Below, piece after piece: positions 32,136-42,757 of a stretch of 64,000 bases of DNA. Source of the stretch: Ophiobolus disseminans (lineage: Eukaryota > Ascomycota > Dothideomycetes > Pleosporales > Phaeosphaeriaceae). Both the position numbers and the translations under genes were made by a program. The stretch is from NCBI GenBank assembly GCA_010093685.1, contig MU006217.1, forward strand, positions 1,182,067 to 1,246,066, given 5' to 3'. The notes under the pieces were generated by a model, which was given only the letters and a program-made list of their open reading frames with translations, ran no database searches and had not been told where the DNA came from. Each line of letters begins with the position of its first letter. Position 1 is the first letter of the stretch.

Positions 32136-33352
32136 TTACAATTCATCGATTTCAGACACTTCGTCCTCGCCGTTCCCAGTGCGGGGCCTGGAGTACCATT
32201 CTCTAGGATCGGTGCTCGCACTGGGTAGACATAGGCCGAGTCGCCAGAAGTAATCTCGATGGGCAAAGAAGAGCTGCCAGAACTTGAAGCGCGTGGGAAC
32301 TCCCCACGACGGCCCGTCGTCGTCCGTTCCTGCGATGCAATGCGGATCTTGGTCTCCACTACAGTAGCTTACGTCAGCAATGGAGAAAGGGAGGTCCGAT
32401 TGCGATATGAATATCTCGTCGCTGTGCATGCTATAGCCCCACTCTGCCAGGGGAAGCAGAGGCACCGGATCGCCGGCATGTGTGACTCTGTGGAACTTGT
32501 TGTGCTCATGGTTCGCAGTGATGTTGAAGCGCTTGTCGATGTATGTGTTGAACTCGGTGTTCCCTAGTCTGGGCTCGCCAAAGGTGGTGACGTGCGGGTC
32601 CCAGCCGCGAGCCTTGAAGTCAAGACCACCGAGAGCAGCAACGGCGCCACCGAGCGAATGGCCGACTAAGACTAGTTTGTAGTCGGGGTACTTTTCCAGG
32701 GCTTCCGTCACGTGGGACAGGACGACTTTGCGCGTGTTGAGCCACGAGAAGTAGAAGCCCGTGTGGACGCTGCAGTTGTCGCACTTGGGGGGGTCTGCGG
32801 GCGGCGGGTCCGAGTCGTTCTGCCTCGGCGAGAAAAAGTGCGAGGCAGTGCCATCGTGGTCATCGCCTGGATAGGGCACGTACTCCTGGGGGATGGTGGA
32901 GAGGTCTGCGATTGTGTTTGCGAGCGAGTAGGTGCCGCGGAAGGCGAGCATGAGGCGCGGGTCTGTGGGGGAGTGGTCGAGGGCGATGTAGCCGCAGGAG
33001 TCGGAGAGGAAGGGTCCGGTGTTCCACGCCTGTTGGTGGTCAGTCTCGCGTGTGTGTGCAGCGTGCGAGGGCCGCGACTCACCGTGACCAGCTCGAACGT
33101 GTCAAAGTCGCGGTCGCCGCAGTGGCTCGCGCATCGGAACGGCTTCTGTATGCCCAGACCGGCTGTGCCTACGCAGTAGGAGATGTCGACGATGCGCGCC
33201 AGCTCCTCGAGCTCCCAGAAGAGGCCCTGCGAGATGTGCGTGCCGTTGCCGGGCGGGCGGGCGAGGGGCTGCTGCGTCGCATGGCCGCGCACGCGAGCTG
33301 CCGCGACGAGGATGAGGATGTAGTGTAGGATAAGGCCCACGATGACGGCCAT
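32136..33352 (-). CDS. Secreted class 3 lipase (387 residues, two exons)
   Basis: Exon 1 is 33352-33083 and exon 2 is 33029-32136. The 53-base intron begins GTGAGT, with a CTGACC branch near its end. The N-terminus is a signal peptide (VGLILHYILILVAAARVRGHA). The alpha/beta-hydrolase core shows LAFRGTYSLANTIADL, the nucleophile elbow LVGHSLGGAVAALGG (Ser about residue 205), the acid in THAGDPVPLLP and the His in FFAHRDYFW. Cys residues flank the lid region (KCDNCSVHTGF). This is the Rhizomucor-type triacylglycerol lipase family, which also includes feruloyl esterases, so the true substrate may be a lipid or a plant ester. It is divergently transcribed from the next gene. Confidence 0.9.
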
Positions 33353-33670
33353 TGGGTGTTAATCACATATTCCATGGGTGGTACCGGGAGAGTGTAGGAT
33401 CGGGTGGTGGAGCTGCCGTGATGTGTGCCCAGGTCTTGGCCGCGTCATTGCAAGCCTGCAAGCCAGCAAGTTGATGATGTGAATGGAAGATAATCATATC
33501 CATGCACGCCGCTTACACTTCACTTAGTCTCCTGCACCTGCCCTCGAAGCATTCTGAGAGAGCCGCTACCATCCGGATAAGACACCTGCAAAGCGCACCG
33601 TCTTTTCTATCCGCTGCTTCCGCACCTTGGCCTCGAGCAGAACCACAGACTCTCCCCATCGCCACCCGTC
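33353..33670. promoter_or_regulatory. Divergent promoter region between lipase and membrane-protein genes
   Basis: A 318-base gap separates the two start codons on opposite strands, so both promoters must lie here. I see no convincing TATA box or named operator. Confidence 0.5.
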
Positions 33671-34884
33671 ATGGCGACACAGCAAACATCGACCGAGCCG
33701 CTGCGACCAGCGCCCGAATCACTCCCAATGACGGAACCAGAGCGCCCGGCGACTGCTCACAGCGCTGGCCAGGCCAACACGCTGCAGGTCCCTGGCATCC
33801 AAATCGACGGCGCGAGCGACGACGACGAGCGACAACCACGCAGCACCACACCCGTTACTGCTCTGCCCAGCACAAACGCCAGTCGAGCCGCCTCGCCCAA
33901 CCCGCACGCCATCTATCCCCACACGCAGGTCACGTACGAGGACCCGGACTTCCGGAAGCCGCCGCCGCTCGACTACTCGCTGCGCACCCGCCGCAAGGCC
34001 ATCTTCTGGTTCTGGTTCCTCATCTTCGTCGACTGCATCCTCATGCCAATTGGCATGTACTTTGGCATGTGGTACGGCCTCACCCGTGACCAGCTGTCGG
34101 CCAACGCCGTCTTCAGCATTAGCACCGCCCTGCTCGGCACCGTCTCCATCGTCGAGTACTTTATCCGCTTTGCCCGCCTGTGGAGGAAGAACTCCAACTG
34201 CAGGGTCATCGGAGCCCAGCGCCACTATCTCGACTGGTTCCACTGGAATCTGTCCGTGGGATGGTTCTTCGTTATGATCGAACTGATTGCGTACGTCACT
34301 ACCCGCCCAAGACACAACATTGAACTGACCAACCTGCAGCGGCACATGTCCCCACGACCCGCCCATCCGCGTCCTCGCCATGCCTGCACCCACCATGCTC
34401 TTCGCCATTGGCGTCGAGCTCATCATCGTCGACATCCTGCGCGTCATGAAGGTGCCCGCCCCATGCCGCATCTCGTCTCTGCCCCAGGGCGCTCCTCTCC
34501 GTCCCGGCATCTACGCATACATTGAGGACATTTGCGCCGTTGATGGATCTGGAGGCACCCACTTCCGCCAGAGGCTGAACCTCCGCTACCAGGCCAGCAA
34601 GGCCTTCCGCGAGATGCTGCACCGCCAGACCTTGTTCTGGGCCATTGGCGCCATTGTCTGCTCTGTCGTCTGCACGATAATCATCTTCACCATCCAGCGC
34701 GACGCTGCATACGTTGTATGTACCTCTTTTTTTCTAGTAACACCGCAAAACTAACCTTTTCCAGGTCGGCTGGGTCCTCCCCTTCCTCTGGGCCGGTGTC
34801 TGGGCCGCCATCACCATTCCATGGGTCCAACGGGATCTTGAGCGCGAGTACACCGAGTGGACCACTGCTAATTTCAAGGCATGA
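33671..34884 (+). CDS. Polytopic membrane protein of unknown function (371 residues, three exons)
   Basis: Exons 33671-34290, 34340-34715 and 34765-34884, with phases consistent and introns of 49 bases each. A polar N-terminus of about 105 residues (SDDDERQPRSTTPVT) is followed by about seven membrane segments: FWFWFLIFVDCILMPIGMYF, AVFSISTALLGTVSIVEYF, WNLSVGWFFVMIELIA, APTMLFAIGVELIIVDIL, LFWAIGAIVCSVVCTIIIF and VGWVLPFLWAGVWAAITIP. The loop CGTCPHDPPIRVLAMPAP is probably conserved. I do not recognise a transporter or receptor signature. The shadow frames on the other strand at 33.7-34.6 kb are not genes. Confidence 0.8.
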
Positions 34885-35472
34885 TTGTCGTACTTCGTCA
34901 TTGCGATTCCTTCCCTTCTCTATGTATTACTATATCACATTACTCTTGACGAGAATGACACAAATCATGGTGGCGGCGTACAAATTCAAATGGCCTATTG
35001 TTGGCATAGATACCACTTTTTTATAAGACAGGAACCCGCAGCGAATACATCGGTCACAGCGCTAGGAGTTGTAGGAGTTTGGGTTCTGTCTATCCTCAAC
35101 ATGTTTTATTATATTTAATACAGTCTTTAAAGTGTTGTGAGGCTATGCAGGCATCGAAACAGATCCTAGGTAATTTGAACATGAATCCTTACGCCCCTGG
35201 TGACAACTTGTATTCCGATGATGTAATTTCCACGTTGCATATCGCACAATGTCAAACACCGGTTCTTTGTGCCCCATGCTAAGCTTTGGCCATGACATCG
35301 CCCAAGACATGGCTAGCCGTCGGAGGCTTTCTAGCCTGTCCTGTCGCACGTGCCTGTATGTCCTCACCAGAAGTTGCAATAATGGTATGTCCTAGCATAC
35401 AAAGACCTGTCTATCTTCGTACCCTTGGAGACTTTTTGTAAGCTCTTTATAGTGTTGTGAGGATAGCCAGGT
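34885..35472. other. Convergent intergenic region with an imperfect 29-base direct repeat
   Basis: Two copies of a similar sequence lie at 35123-35151 and 35443-35471 (24 of 29 positions identical, sharing AGTGTTGTGAGG). They are 320 bases apart, and the second directly abuts the stop codon of the downstream minus-strand gene. Otherwise the region is the shared 3' flank of two convergent genes. Confidence 0.55.
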
Positions 35473-37195
35473 CTAGGTGACAGGTAACACGGTCCGTTGT
35501 AAGGCCTTCAACTCATCAGCCAGTACAACTGCTTGCCGCGTTCCAATCCGGAGTGCAACAAAGTGGAGCATATCGATGACCCACTGTCGCAACTCAGCCG
35601 TTGCAAGATCCGTCTGCCCGACAGCGTACAACGGCCAAATGACATGCACTATTTGGGTCGATTGGGACGGATCGAGAAACGTTCCGGGTGGCTGAACAGT
35701 AAATACTGGGCTGGGTTCGTCACCATCGAGCTCTGGGTGTGAAGCGCGCCGCCGAGCGGTCGAAAGATCTGGAAAAGGTATCATGCCCGTGATCTGTGGG
35801 ATGGAAGCTATAATCGACGCAGTCGTGGATTGTACAATCCCCTTCGCGGTAGCCTGGGTGGACTCATACTCGTCACGCGAGAACAGAGGCTGATCCAAGT
35901 GCGTGTAACCCCTGACTAGGTTTTCTCGAACGATCTTGTAGAGGTACATCCGGCAAGACTTGACGTTGTTCCACATCTGGACTATCCAGGGATCGAGATA
36001 AAAATCATACGTGTCGCCATAGAGGTATTCGGATGGTTGCTCCAAATGTATCGTTTTGTGATTCCAGACGTGCGGCATGAGCCTTTTCAGCTCATCTAGC
36101 TCACGATCGATACTCAGCGCGGTGCTGACCATGGTTCTCGGATCGGTGTGCCTGTCTTGATTCAGAGTAATAGCGTCGTGCAGTACGTTGATCATGCGTG
36201 TTGTCCATTGCCTTCCGTGCACACTGTAGTCCGAGGTAGGATTCATCGTCTGGTATAAATCGTACATGCCTGGGGGGACGGCTCTACCTGTCTCGAGTGA
36301 CACCAAAAGTATAACGCCGTAGTACTGATGAAACAGACGCCTGCCAAGGTTGCTCTGGAACTGCTCTTTGCCCCGAAGGTTGAGCAAAGCACAAGCACCA
36401 TCAACATGCCTGGCCCATGCTTGTACCGATCCTTTATCCTGCAACACAAGATTTTCATATGTACCGAGCATAATGACAGATAACAATGTGCTGTCCTTTA
36501 CAGCTGTGTCCTTGATACGAAGGGCTTCGTTCGTGCGTCGCAGCGCGGAGACATATGCGGCCTGCGCCTGACGCATAATCCCAGGACTCTTGGTGGCATT
36601 TGCAAACGCCGCTAAACTTGCGGCATTCACGCTGCTTCGAAAGATCTCTTCCGTGTTTGACTGAGCGAGGAGCTCGGGAATCCACTCGAATTGCCCTCTC
36701 GGCACGATTGTCGGTTTTGCGACATAGTTACCTATGAAGAATCCTAGTGCTTGGTCTTCGATTGACGGTACGACAGCCTCGCGAGGCATGCTTTCGGGTG
36801 TAGAATAACAAGTGTACGGAATAGTGTGTGTTGTGGTCTGTTCTGGTTTCCAGTCATAATTAATTTTCCAAGATTCTGTAAAGTCGAAATCTGGTAACGA
36901 CCCCTGATGTCTTTTCGACGCAATAGGAATCTTCTGCCTCGCTAGCACTTCATATCGCTTTTCTGCTTTCTTTGCAACCACGTCACTCTCATTCTTGAAC
37001 ATCATTGACAACGGATCTCGATAACCATGACAGTTCTTTGAAGCGCGAATGCATTGTGAGCAAGAGGGCCGCTTTTGGTCGCACTACGGAGTCGTTACGT
37101 TCGTGTAGGTCCTTGGCGCGAGCTGGAGCACTTACTTTCACTTTCCGACTGCGACAATTTTGACATCCTTTAGAAGGTCTTCCCACGTTGGGCAT
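35473..37195 (-). CDS. Zn2Cys6 transcription factor (556 residues, two exons)
   Basis: Exon 1 is 37195-37136 (MPNVGRPSKGCQNCRSRKVK) and exon 2 is 37083-35473. The 52-base intron (GTAAGT to CGTAG) interrupts the zinc cluster. Joined, it reads CQNCRSRKVKC, then CSQCIRASKNC, a complete binuclear cluster. The rest matches the fungal transcription-factor domain 2 type (FIGNYVAKPTIVP, then ALRRTNEALRIKDTAVKDST and RHVDGACALLNLRG). It lies next to the MFS transporter, transcribed in the same direction, so it is a candidate local regulator of the sugar locus, though target genes cannot be deduced. Confidence 0.88.
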
Positions 37196-37791
37196 GCCGG
37201 GAGATGCAATATTATGAGGAAGAGTGTTCTTAAGATGCAAACCACAAGCCGCACGCCACGCTGTAAGGGATGCTCTCTTGCTGTCCAATAGATGTGAGAA
37301 TAGTTTCAACAAGTTGCAGTTGGTATGCGATGAAGGATGGCATAAACTAAGCTTTATAAGCAAGATGGGTGGTCGTTGTAGTCGAGCAACGTGAGGAAGG
37401 TGCGTTGATTAAACGCTTGTTTCTATTGAGTTCGGGCGTCACGCTAGTTTGGTGGGGGGCCTAAAAATTGACAAAGGGCGAGCCCTTTCCATGCTCTTTC
37501 TAATTAATAGTTCAAAGTTGCTTGCATTGCCTAGGTGCGCGTGTCGTCTTATTCCAAAATACGATAGGCAAAGTAAGGTATCCTAAGTCAAGTGTGTACT
37601 AGCCATCACAGTCTACGTGCCATGACGGGGAGGCAGGAGATTCAGTGGTTGTGTTTGGTACTGGAGCTTGAAATGGGTACTGAGATACATATGAAGAAAA
37701 ATTGCTGGCTACAAGTAAGGCGTTCTCGTGATAATCATCAAAATTCGCATCGGCACAGCTCAACTCCCCTAACACTTCTTCACCAATTATC
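37196..37791. other. Intergenic stretch between regulator and transporter genes
   Basis: Contains the promoter of the Zn2Cys6 gene and the 3' region of the transporter gene. No gene or repeat recognised. Confidence 0.5.
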
Positions 37792-39465
37792 CTAATTTTT
37801 TGACTCAACCTGCTCAAGGTGCGCCGCCACTCCCTTTTTCTCACCAAGTTCGCTGTCCACGTCGCTGATGTGGTAACTTTCGACAACAGTGCTCGCAAAC
37901 TGCCTAGCTGGAACGCGCTTCTCGAAAAGAATATCCAATTCTCCGTATGTTCGACCCTTGGGCTCAGGAAGACGGAAGAAAGCCCACAAGAAGCAGCAGA
38001 AGCATGTTCCAGCGTAGAAAAAACCGGCCTGGGCACCCCAGTTCCAAGCACCAGGGTTAAGCATACGTGGAGTGAGAACGTTGCCCACGATCGAGGCAAG
38101 ATTGTAGAAGTTTCGCGCGAGGACAACAGTCTTTTGGCGAAGACGCGTGGAAGGGATTTCAGCAACGATTGCATAGCAAATCGGACCAACGGTGACGTTG
38201 TATGTGCATGCGAAGACAAGCAGCATAGCACCAATGCCCCACTGTGCGCCAACGTTGCCTTTGTCGATCGTCCCTAGGCCACCGATGATGACGAGGAGAA
38301 TAACCATTGCGAAGTCGCCGCACACATAGAGTGTTCGTCGTCCGACCCTGGGAATGAGCGACCATGCAACAAAGACTCCGACACCACCGATAGCATATTG
38401 TCCCAAGCTCATGGAGAATGCATCCGAATCGCTGAGACCTGCCTGCTGGAAGAAATATGTTGAATAACCCATCAAAGAAGCGCCACAGAAAGCTTGTGTA
38501 AACCATGTCATGGCAGCTATCTCCGTGCGTCGGAAGTCGGTACCCCTGAAACAGTCGAGGTATGAGGTGCCGGCAGAAGCAGCCTTCTCCATTTCGTTGG
38601 TATGGCGCATCATGCTAATGGTCTCGTCGGCGTTGAACTCGGGGTGCTTGGCTGGAGATGTCAGGCGTAGCAACATTCTCTTCGCTTCGTCATCGCGATC
38701 TTTGCGAACCAACCACCAGGGCGATTCAGGTGCAAAGCTGATCCCAACCATCAACGGGATAGGCCATAGCCACTGCAAAGCGTAGGGAATACGGTACGCC
38801 CACTGGTCAGGACGCTCAGCCACGCCTTTGAGTACACCGGAGGCGAGAAATTGGCCAATGACCCAGCAAAGGTTAACGTAGGTAGTGAGAATTGGTCGGA
38901 GCGGGACAGGGCACACTTCGGCGGCGTAAGTGCAAGTCAGGGTCTGGAACACACCCCACGGGATACCGCAGAGTACGAGACCCGCAAGGAGCATTTGGAT
39001 GTTGTGCGCAAAGAAGACAACAAAGATGGTGAGGTTCACGAAGAACAATGCACCAATCATCGTCTTCTTGTAGCCGAGTCGGTCTGCGATGATGCCGTTG
39101 AGCATCAATCCGAGCATCTCACCAACGTAGGCACCGTTGGTGAGTCCTGCCTGCCATGCTGCGGTGACTTCATACGACCCGTCGGCAATCGGTTGGCCAA
39201 ATCTCTGCTTGAAGGCGGGCACGGCCATCAAATTGGCGATGAGAACCTTGTCAAATCCTTCCATGATGATGGCTGCGGAGAGCAGGACGGACCAGGCGAC
39301 GGCCTTGGGATACAACCGTAGGCCTTCCATCAAGGTCATATTTTGCTCGGAGCGGGTTGCCTTGTTGGCATCGGTGGTGGTTTGGACATTGTCTGCAAAG
39401 GCGGCGCTCATCTTGCGTTGCTGCTCGGGGTCGACGGCCACAACACTACTATTTCGTCGAGACAT
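37792..39465 (-). CDS. MFS sugar transporter, alpha-glucoside/maltose permease type (557 residues)
   Basis: Intronless. Start chosen at 39465 (MSRRNSSVVAVDPEQQRK); an upstream in-frame Met at 39624 would add a hydrophobic, unconserved extension. Twelve membrane helices are apparent. Sugar-porter signatures are seen: GIIADRLGYKKT after helix 2, PESPWWLVRK before the central loop, RVGRRTLY after helix 8, and the C-terminal PEPKGRTYGELDILFE. The sequence style (KAVAWSVLLSAAIIMEGFD, LASGVLKGVAERPDQWAYRI) is that of proton-coupled general alpha-glucoside or maltose permeases. Its divergent pairing with an alpha-glucosidase supports uptake of maltose-like sugars at the plasma membrane. Confidence 0.92.
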   Translation of the reverse strand: MSRRNSSVVAVDPEQQRKMSAAFADNVQTTTDANKATRSEQNMTLMEGLRLYPKAVAWSVLLSAAIIMEGFDKVLIANLMAVPAFKQRFGQPIADGSYEVTAAWQAGLTNGAYVGEMLGLMLNGIIADRLGYKKTMIGALFFVNLTIFVVFFAHNIQMLLAGLVLCGIPWGVFQTLTCTYAAEVCPVPLRPILTTYVNLCWVIGQFLASGVLKGVAERPDQWAYRIPYALQWLWPIPLMVGISFAPESPWWLVRKDRDDEAKRMLLRLTSPAKHPEFNADETISMMRHTNEMEKAASAGTSYLDCFRGTDFRRTEIAAMTWFTQAFCGASLMGYSTYFFQQAGLSDSDAFSMSLGQYAIGGVGVFVAWSLIPRVGRRTLYVCGDFAMVILLVIIGGLGTIDKGNVGAQWGIGAMLLVFACTYNVTVGPICYAIVAEIPSTRLRQKTVVLARNFYNLASIVGNVLTPRMLNPGAWNWGAQAGFFYAGTCFCCFLWAFFRLPEPKGRTYGELDILFEKRVPARQFASTVVESYHISDVDSELGEKKGVAAHLEQVESKN

Positions 39466-40545
39466 GATGGCAGGCGTTGGTATTGACACCGGCGTGGGAA
39501 GTAGTAATAGATAAACAAATACCCGGCTGTGGGCACAAGAGCGCTCGAGACTGTGTGGAGACTCTTTGCAGTACCGTGGAACTGGAACTGGAAGCTCGGT
39601 GATGATCCTGTCCAGCGGAATCACAAGCTGTCTTTATACAACCTTGAAGCATGTGCACAGCACCTTGATGCCCTGTCTGAGCTCTCGCTAAGTTGATGAA
39701 CAGAAGATGGTGTACGGGGAAAATAGCGCGGGGGAGAACGCCACGGCTCTGGGAGTCGATGGCATGGACCTGTAATTTTGCTCCTCGCATGCAGGACGGT
39801 TGCTAGAGCATTCGTATCTGGGGAAGTGCCACCGACGATTGCACCGGGGGAAAATTCGGGGCTGCGGCCGCGCGCGATGAAAGGTGCTATGTCGGCCCGA
39901 CATTGGTGGTGCCTGGCCAAGATGCACCAAGCTATATCACGTGCAAGCCGAATATCAAGCAAGATCTTAGCTGCATAAGAACTATTGCCGCGTAAGGCTA
40001 GGACACGGACGGGAGATGTCACTGGCTGGATGTCGGTTCAACGCATGAACATCATGTGAGATTGGTTCGTTTCCCCATCTTCAGCCTCGCTTAGCTCCCT
40101 CAACGTGCGGAGAGCGTTGTTCTCCACCCCCCCCATGGAGATCCGAAATCGGTGGATGCACATGATTTTGCTGCTTATCCCCATGATTCTGCTGCCGGGC
40201 CGACATAACGCAAACCAGAATCCGACCGAGATTCCTACCGGCTAGGGACGTCATGCCCGTGCGGATCGACAGCGACCTGACCTCGGGATGTTTGAATGTG
40301 ACCCAGTACACCGGTGCATCCCAATGCTCGCAATTGCCCTGATGGAGATATAAAAGAGAACACTTGAAAGCCCTCTTCGACGAAATCGTTTCCTGCTGAC
40401 ATTACCTTCCCGAGGTCCCGTTACCTGCCTAAGTAACAAGCACCACACCGCGACCTCCACAACCGCCACGCTATCGTGCTTCATTTTTGCGAGGGCTTTC
40501 AGGCTTCAATCCGCCCATCCAATCTTCATAGCAAACAGCATCACA
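39466..40545. promoter_or_regulatory. Shared divergent promoter of transporter and alpha-glucosidase
   Basis: A 1080-base region separates the two start codons. On the plus strand it holds three matches to the CreA carbon-repressor consensus SYGGRG: 39728-39733 (GCGGGG), 39818-39823 (CTGGGG) and 39844-39849 (CCGGGG), two of them within 32 bases. This is a short consensus, so matches are suggestive only. An arrangement like yeast MAL loci would place activator sites here. Confidence 0.55.
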
Positions 40546-42439
40546 ATGACTGTCGTACAAAGGCCTTGGTGGAAGGACGGGGTAGTCTACCAGATCTATC
40601 CTGCCAGCTTCAAGGATAGTAATGGTGATGGCATTGGAGACCTGAATGGCATCATATCCGAATTGGACTACATTCGCTCAATAGGAATCGATGTGATCTG
40701 GATATGTCCCATGTATGACTCGCCTCAAGTCGATATGGGCTATGATATCCGCGACTACCAAGATGTGTATGCGCCGTACGGCACATTGCAAGACATGGAG
40801 CGGTTGATCTCCGAGACCCATGACCGCGGCATGCGCATTATCCTTGATCTTGTCGTCAATCACACGTCTGACCAGGCAAGCAGTCCTTTCCTATGAGTAA
40901 AATGGCTCGATCTGAGCTAACATGCAATAGCATAAATGGTTCCAAGAGTCTCGCTCATCTAAAGATAACCCAAAACGTGACTGGTACATCTGGCGACCAG
41001 CCCGGTACATTGATGGCGAGCGTAAGCCTCCTAACAATTGGGTCGGAAACTTCACAGGCAGCGTGTGGCAGTGGGACGACCACACCCAGGAATATTACCT
41101 CCATCTTTTCTGCCCCGAACAGCCCGATCTGAATTGGGAGAATGCAGAAACTCGGCAAGAGATCTACAAATCAGCCATGGAGTTTTGGCTCGAACGCGGT
41201 GTCGATGGGTTAGTAAAAGTTCTAAACACAAAAATCACTTGAAGCTGACTATTATATGGCTTCCGCGTGGATACAGTAAACATGTATTCAAAGGGTCAGA
41301 TGCTGGATGCACCAGTCACGGATCCCAGTTCAGAGTGGCAGTTTGCTGGATACCAATACTGCAATGGGCCAAGAATGACCGAGTTTCTGTCTGAGATGAA
41401 TGCTGTATTGGAGAAGTACGACGCCATGACCGTTGGCGAGTGTCCAAACACACCTGACATGAAGCGCGTGCTACAATATGTGTCAGCAAAGGAGAAGCAG
41501 TTGAATATGGTGTTTCAATTTGTGAGTGAACCTCCAAAATCTATCAGGACTCAGTTCCAACTAACACAATATTTATAGGACGTGGTAGATGTCGGCCAAG
41601 GCCCTTACAAATTCCAAACAACACCCCGGAACTGGACGCTTCCTCAGTTCAAGCGTGCCATCGCTCGCACTCAAGACCTTATTCGATTGCCCTCAGACGG
41701 TTGGACAACGGTATTTCTTGAGAATCATGATCAATCACGCTCCATCACACGCTTCACATCCGACGCCCCTGAACACCGTGTCGCTGGCGGCAAGATGCTC
41801 GCACTTATGATGGCCGCACTGTCAGGAACGCTCTTTATTTACCAAGGCCAAGAGATCGGCATGACCAACTTCCCCGAGAGCTGGGACATGAGCGAGTACA
41901 AGGATGTGGACTCAACGAACTACTATAAGATGGTTGCTCAGCGAACGAAAGACGACCCTGCCGCTCTTGCTGCCGCGAAAGCATCACTTCAGCACCTCGC
42001 GCGTGATCACTCCCGAGTACCAATAAGTTGGTCCACAGCGCCCAACAATGGCTTCAGTCCATCCGACTCGATAGCAGTACCCTGGATGCGACCCCTCGAA
42101 GACGCGAACGTTTGTAACGCAAAGCAACAACAATCCGACAAGAATTCCGTCCTGGCGTTCTGGAAGCGCATACTGAAGGTCAGGAAGGAATGGAACGACT
42201 TGCTTGTGCACGGCGAGTATGATGATTTGGATACTGAGCATCCTGACCTCTTCTGCTTCAGCAAGACGTGGAAGGGAAAGAAGGCCGTTGCAGTCTGCAA
42301 TTTCACGGATGAAGTTCAGAAGTTGGAATTTCCATCTACTGTGAGGGACGCGAAGAAGGAGTTGTTGGTGAGCAGTGTGGATGATAACACAGAGGGAGGG
42401 TTGAGGGCATGGGAGGGGAGGATATATCTACTAGCATAG
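40546..42439 (+). CDS. GH13 alpha-glucosidase/maltase (576 residues, four exons)
   Basis: Exons 40546-40875, 40931-41208, 41260-41521 and 41579-42439. Hydrolyses alpha-1,4 or alpha-1,6 glucosides such as maltose or isomaltose; with no signal peptide it is probably cytosolic, acting after import by the adjacent transporter. Motifs: WWKDGVVYQIYPASFKDSNG, DLVVNHTSDQHKWF, catalytic Asp in GFRVDTVNMYSKG, acid Glu in AMTVGECPNTP, and Asp in ENHDQSR. Intron 1 is GC-AG (CAG/GCAAGC). Intron 2 starts GTTAGT and has a CTGAC branch site, but the in-frame boundary reads TATATGG/C instead of AG/C, so correct splicing is doubtful. Length is normal for the family. Confidence 0.9.
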
Positions 42440-42757
42440 GCTGGTATCCAAGTCGCATATCATTGCTTAGACAGAATGAAATGTGAGTAGCTGACGTTAA
42501 GGCGTCACTTCCAGGAGACCTTACTTCACTACCACTGCATGAGAAACGTGACAGCTGACAATTGGATATACCCATGCTCTCGGTAAATTGCGAAAGCCGT
42601 AAAGTAATATACACTATCCTGTATATATACAGCAACTTTATAGCAATCAAATTAACTCTTACATTCGTAGATGTCGTCGTCACGCTTTGCCTTTTTTTCG
42701 GCTCTCGAGTCCCCCAGATACCTCCATCAGTCCCATCCTTATTTTAATCCCCAACAT
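42440..42757. other. Convergent 3' flanks, nothing recognised
   Basis: A 318-base region between the alpha-glucosidase stop and the end of the converging membrane-protein gene. It is AT-rich around 42600-42660, which fits transcript ends. Confidence 0.45.

Noticed and set aside
30125..33352. Secondary-metabolite cluster around the dioxygenase, regulator and lipase
   Set aside because: No polyketide, peptide or terpene backbone enzyme is present in the window; proximity alone is not enough.
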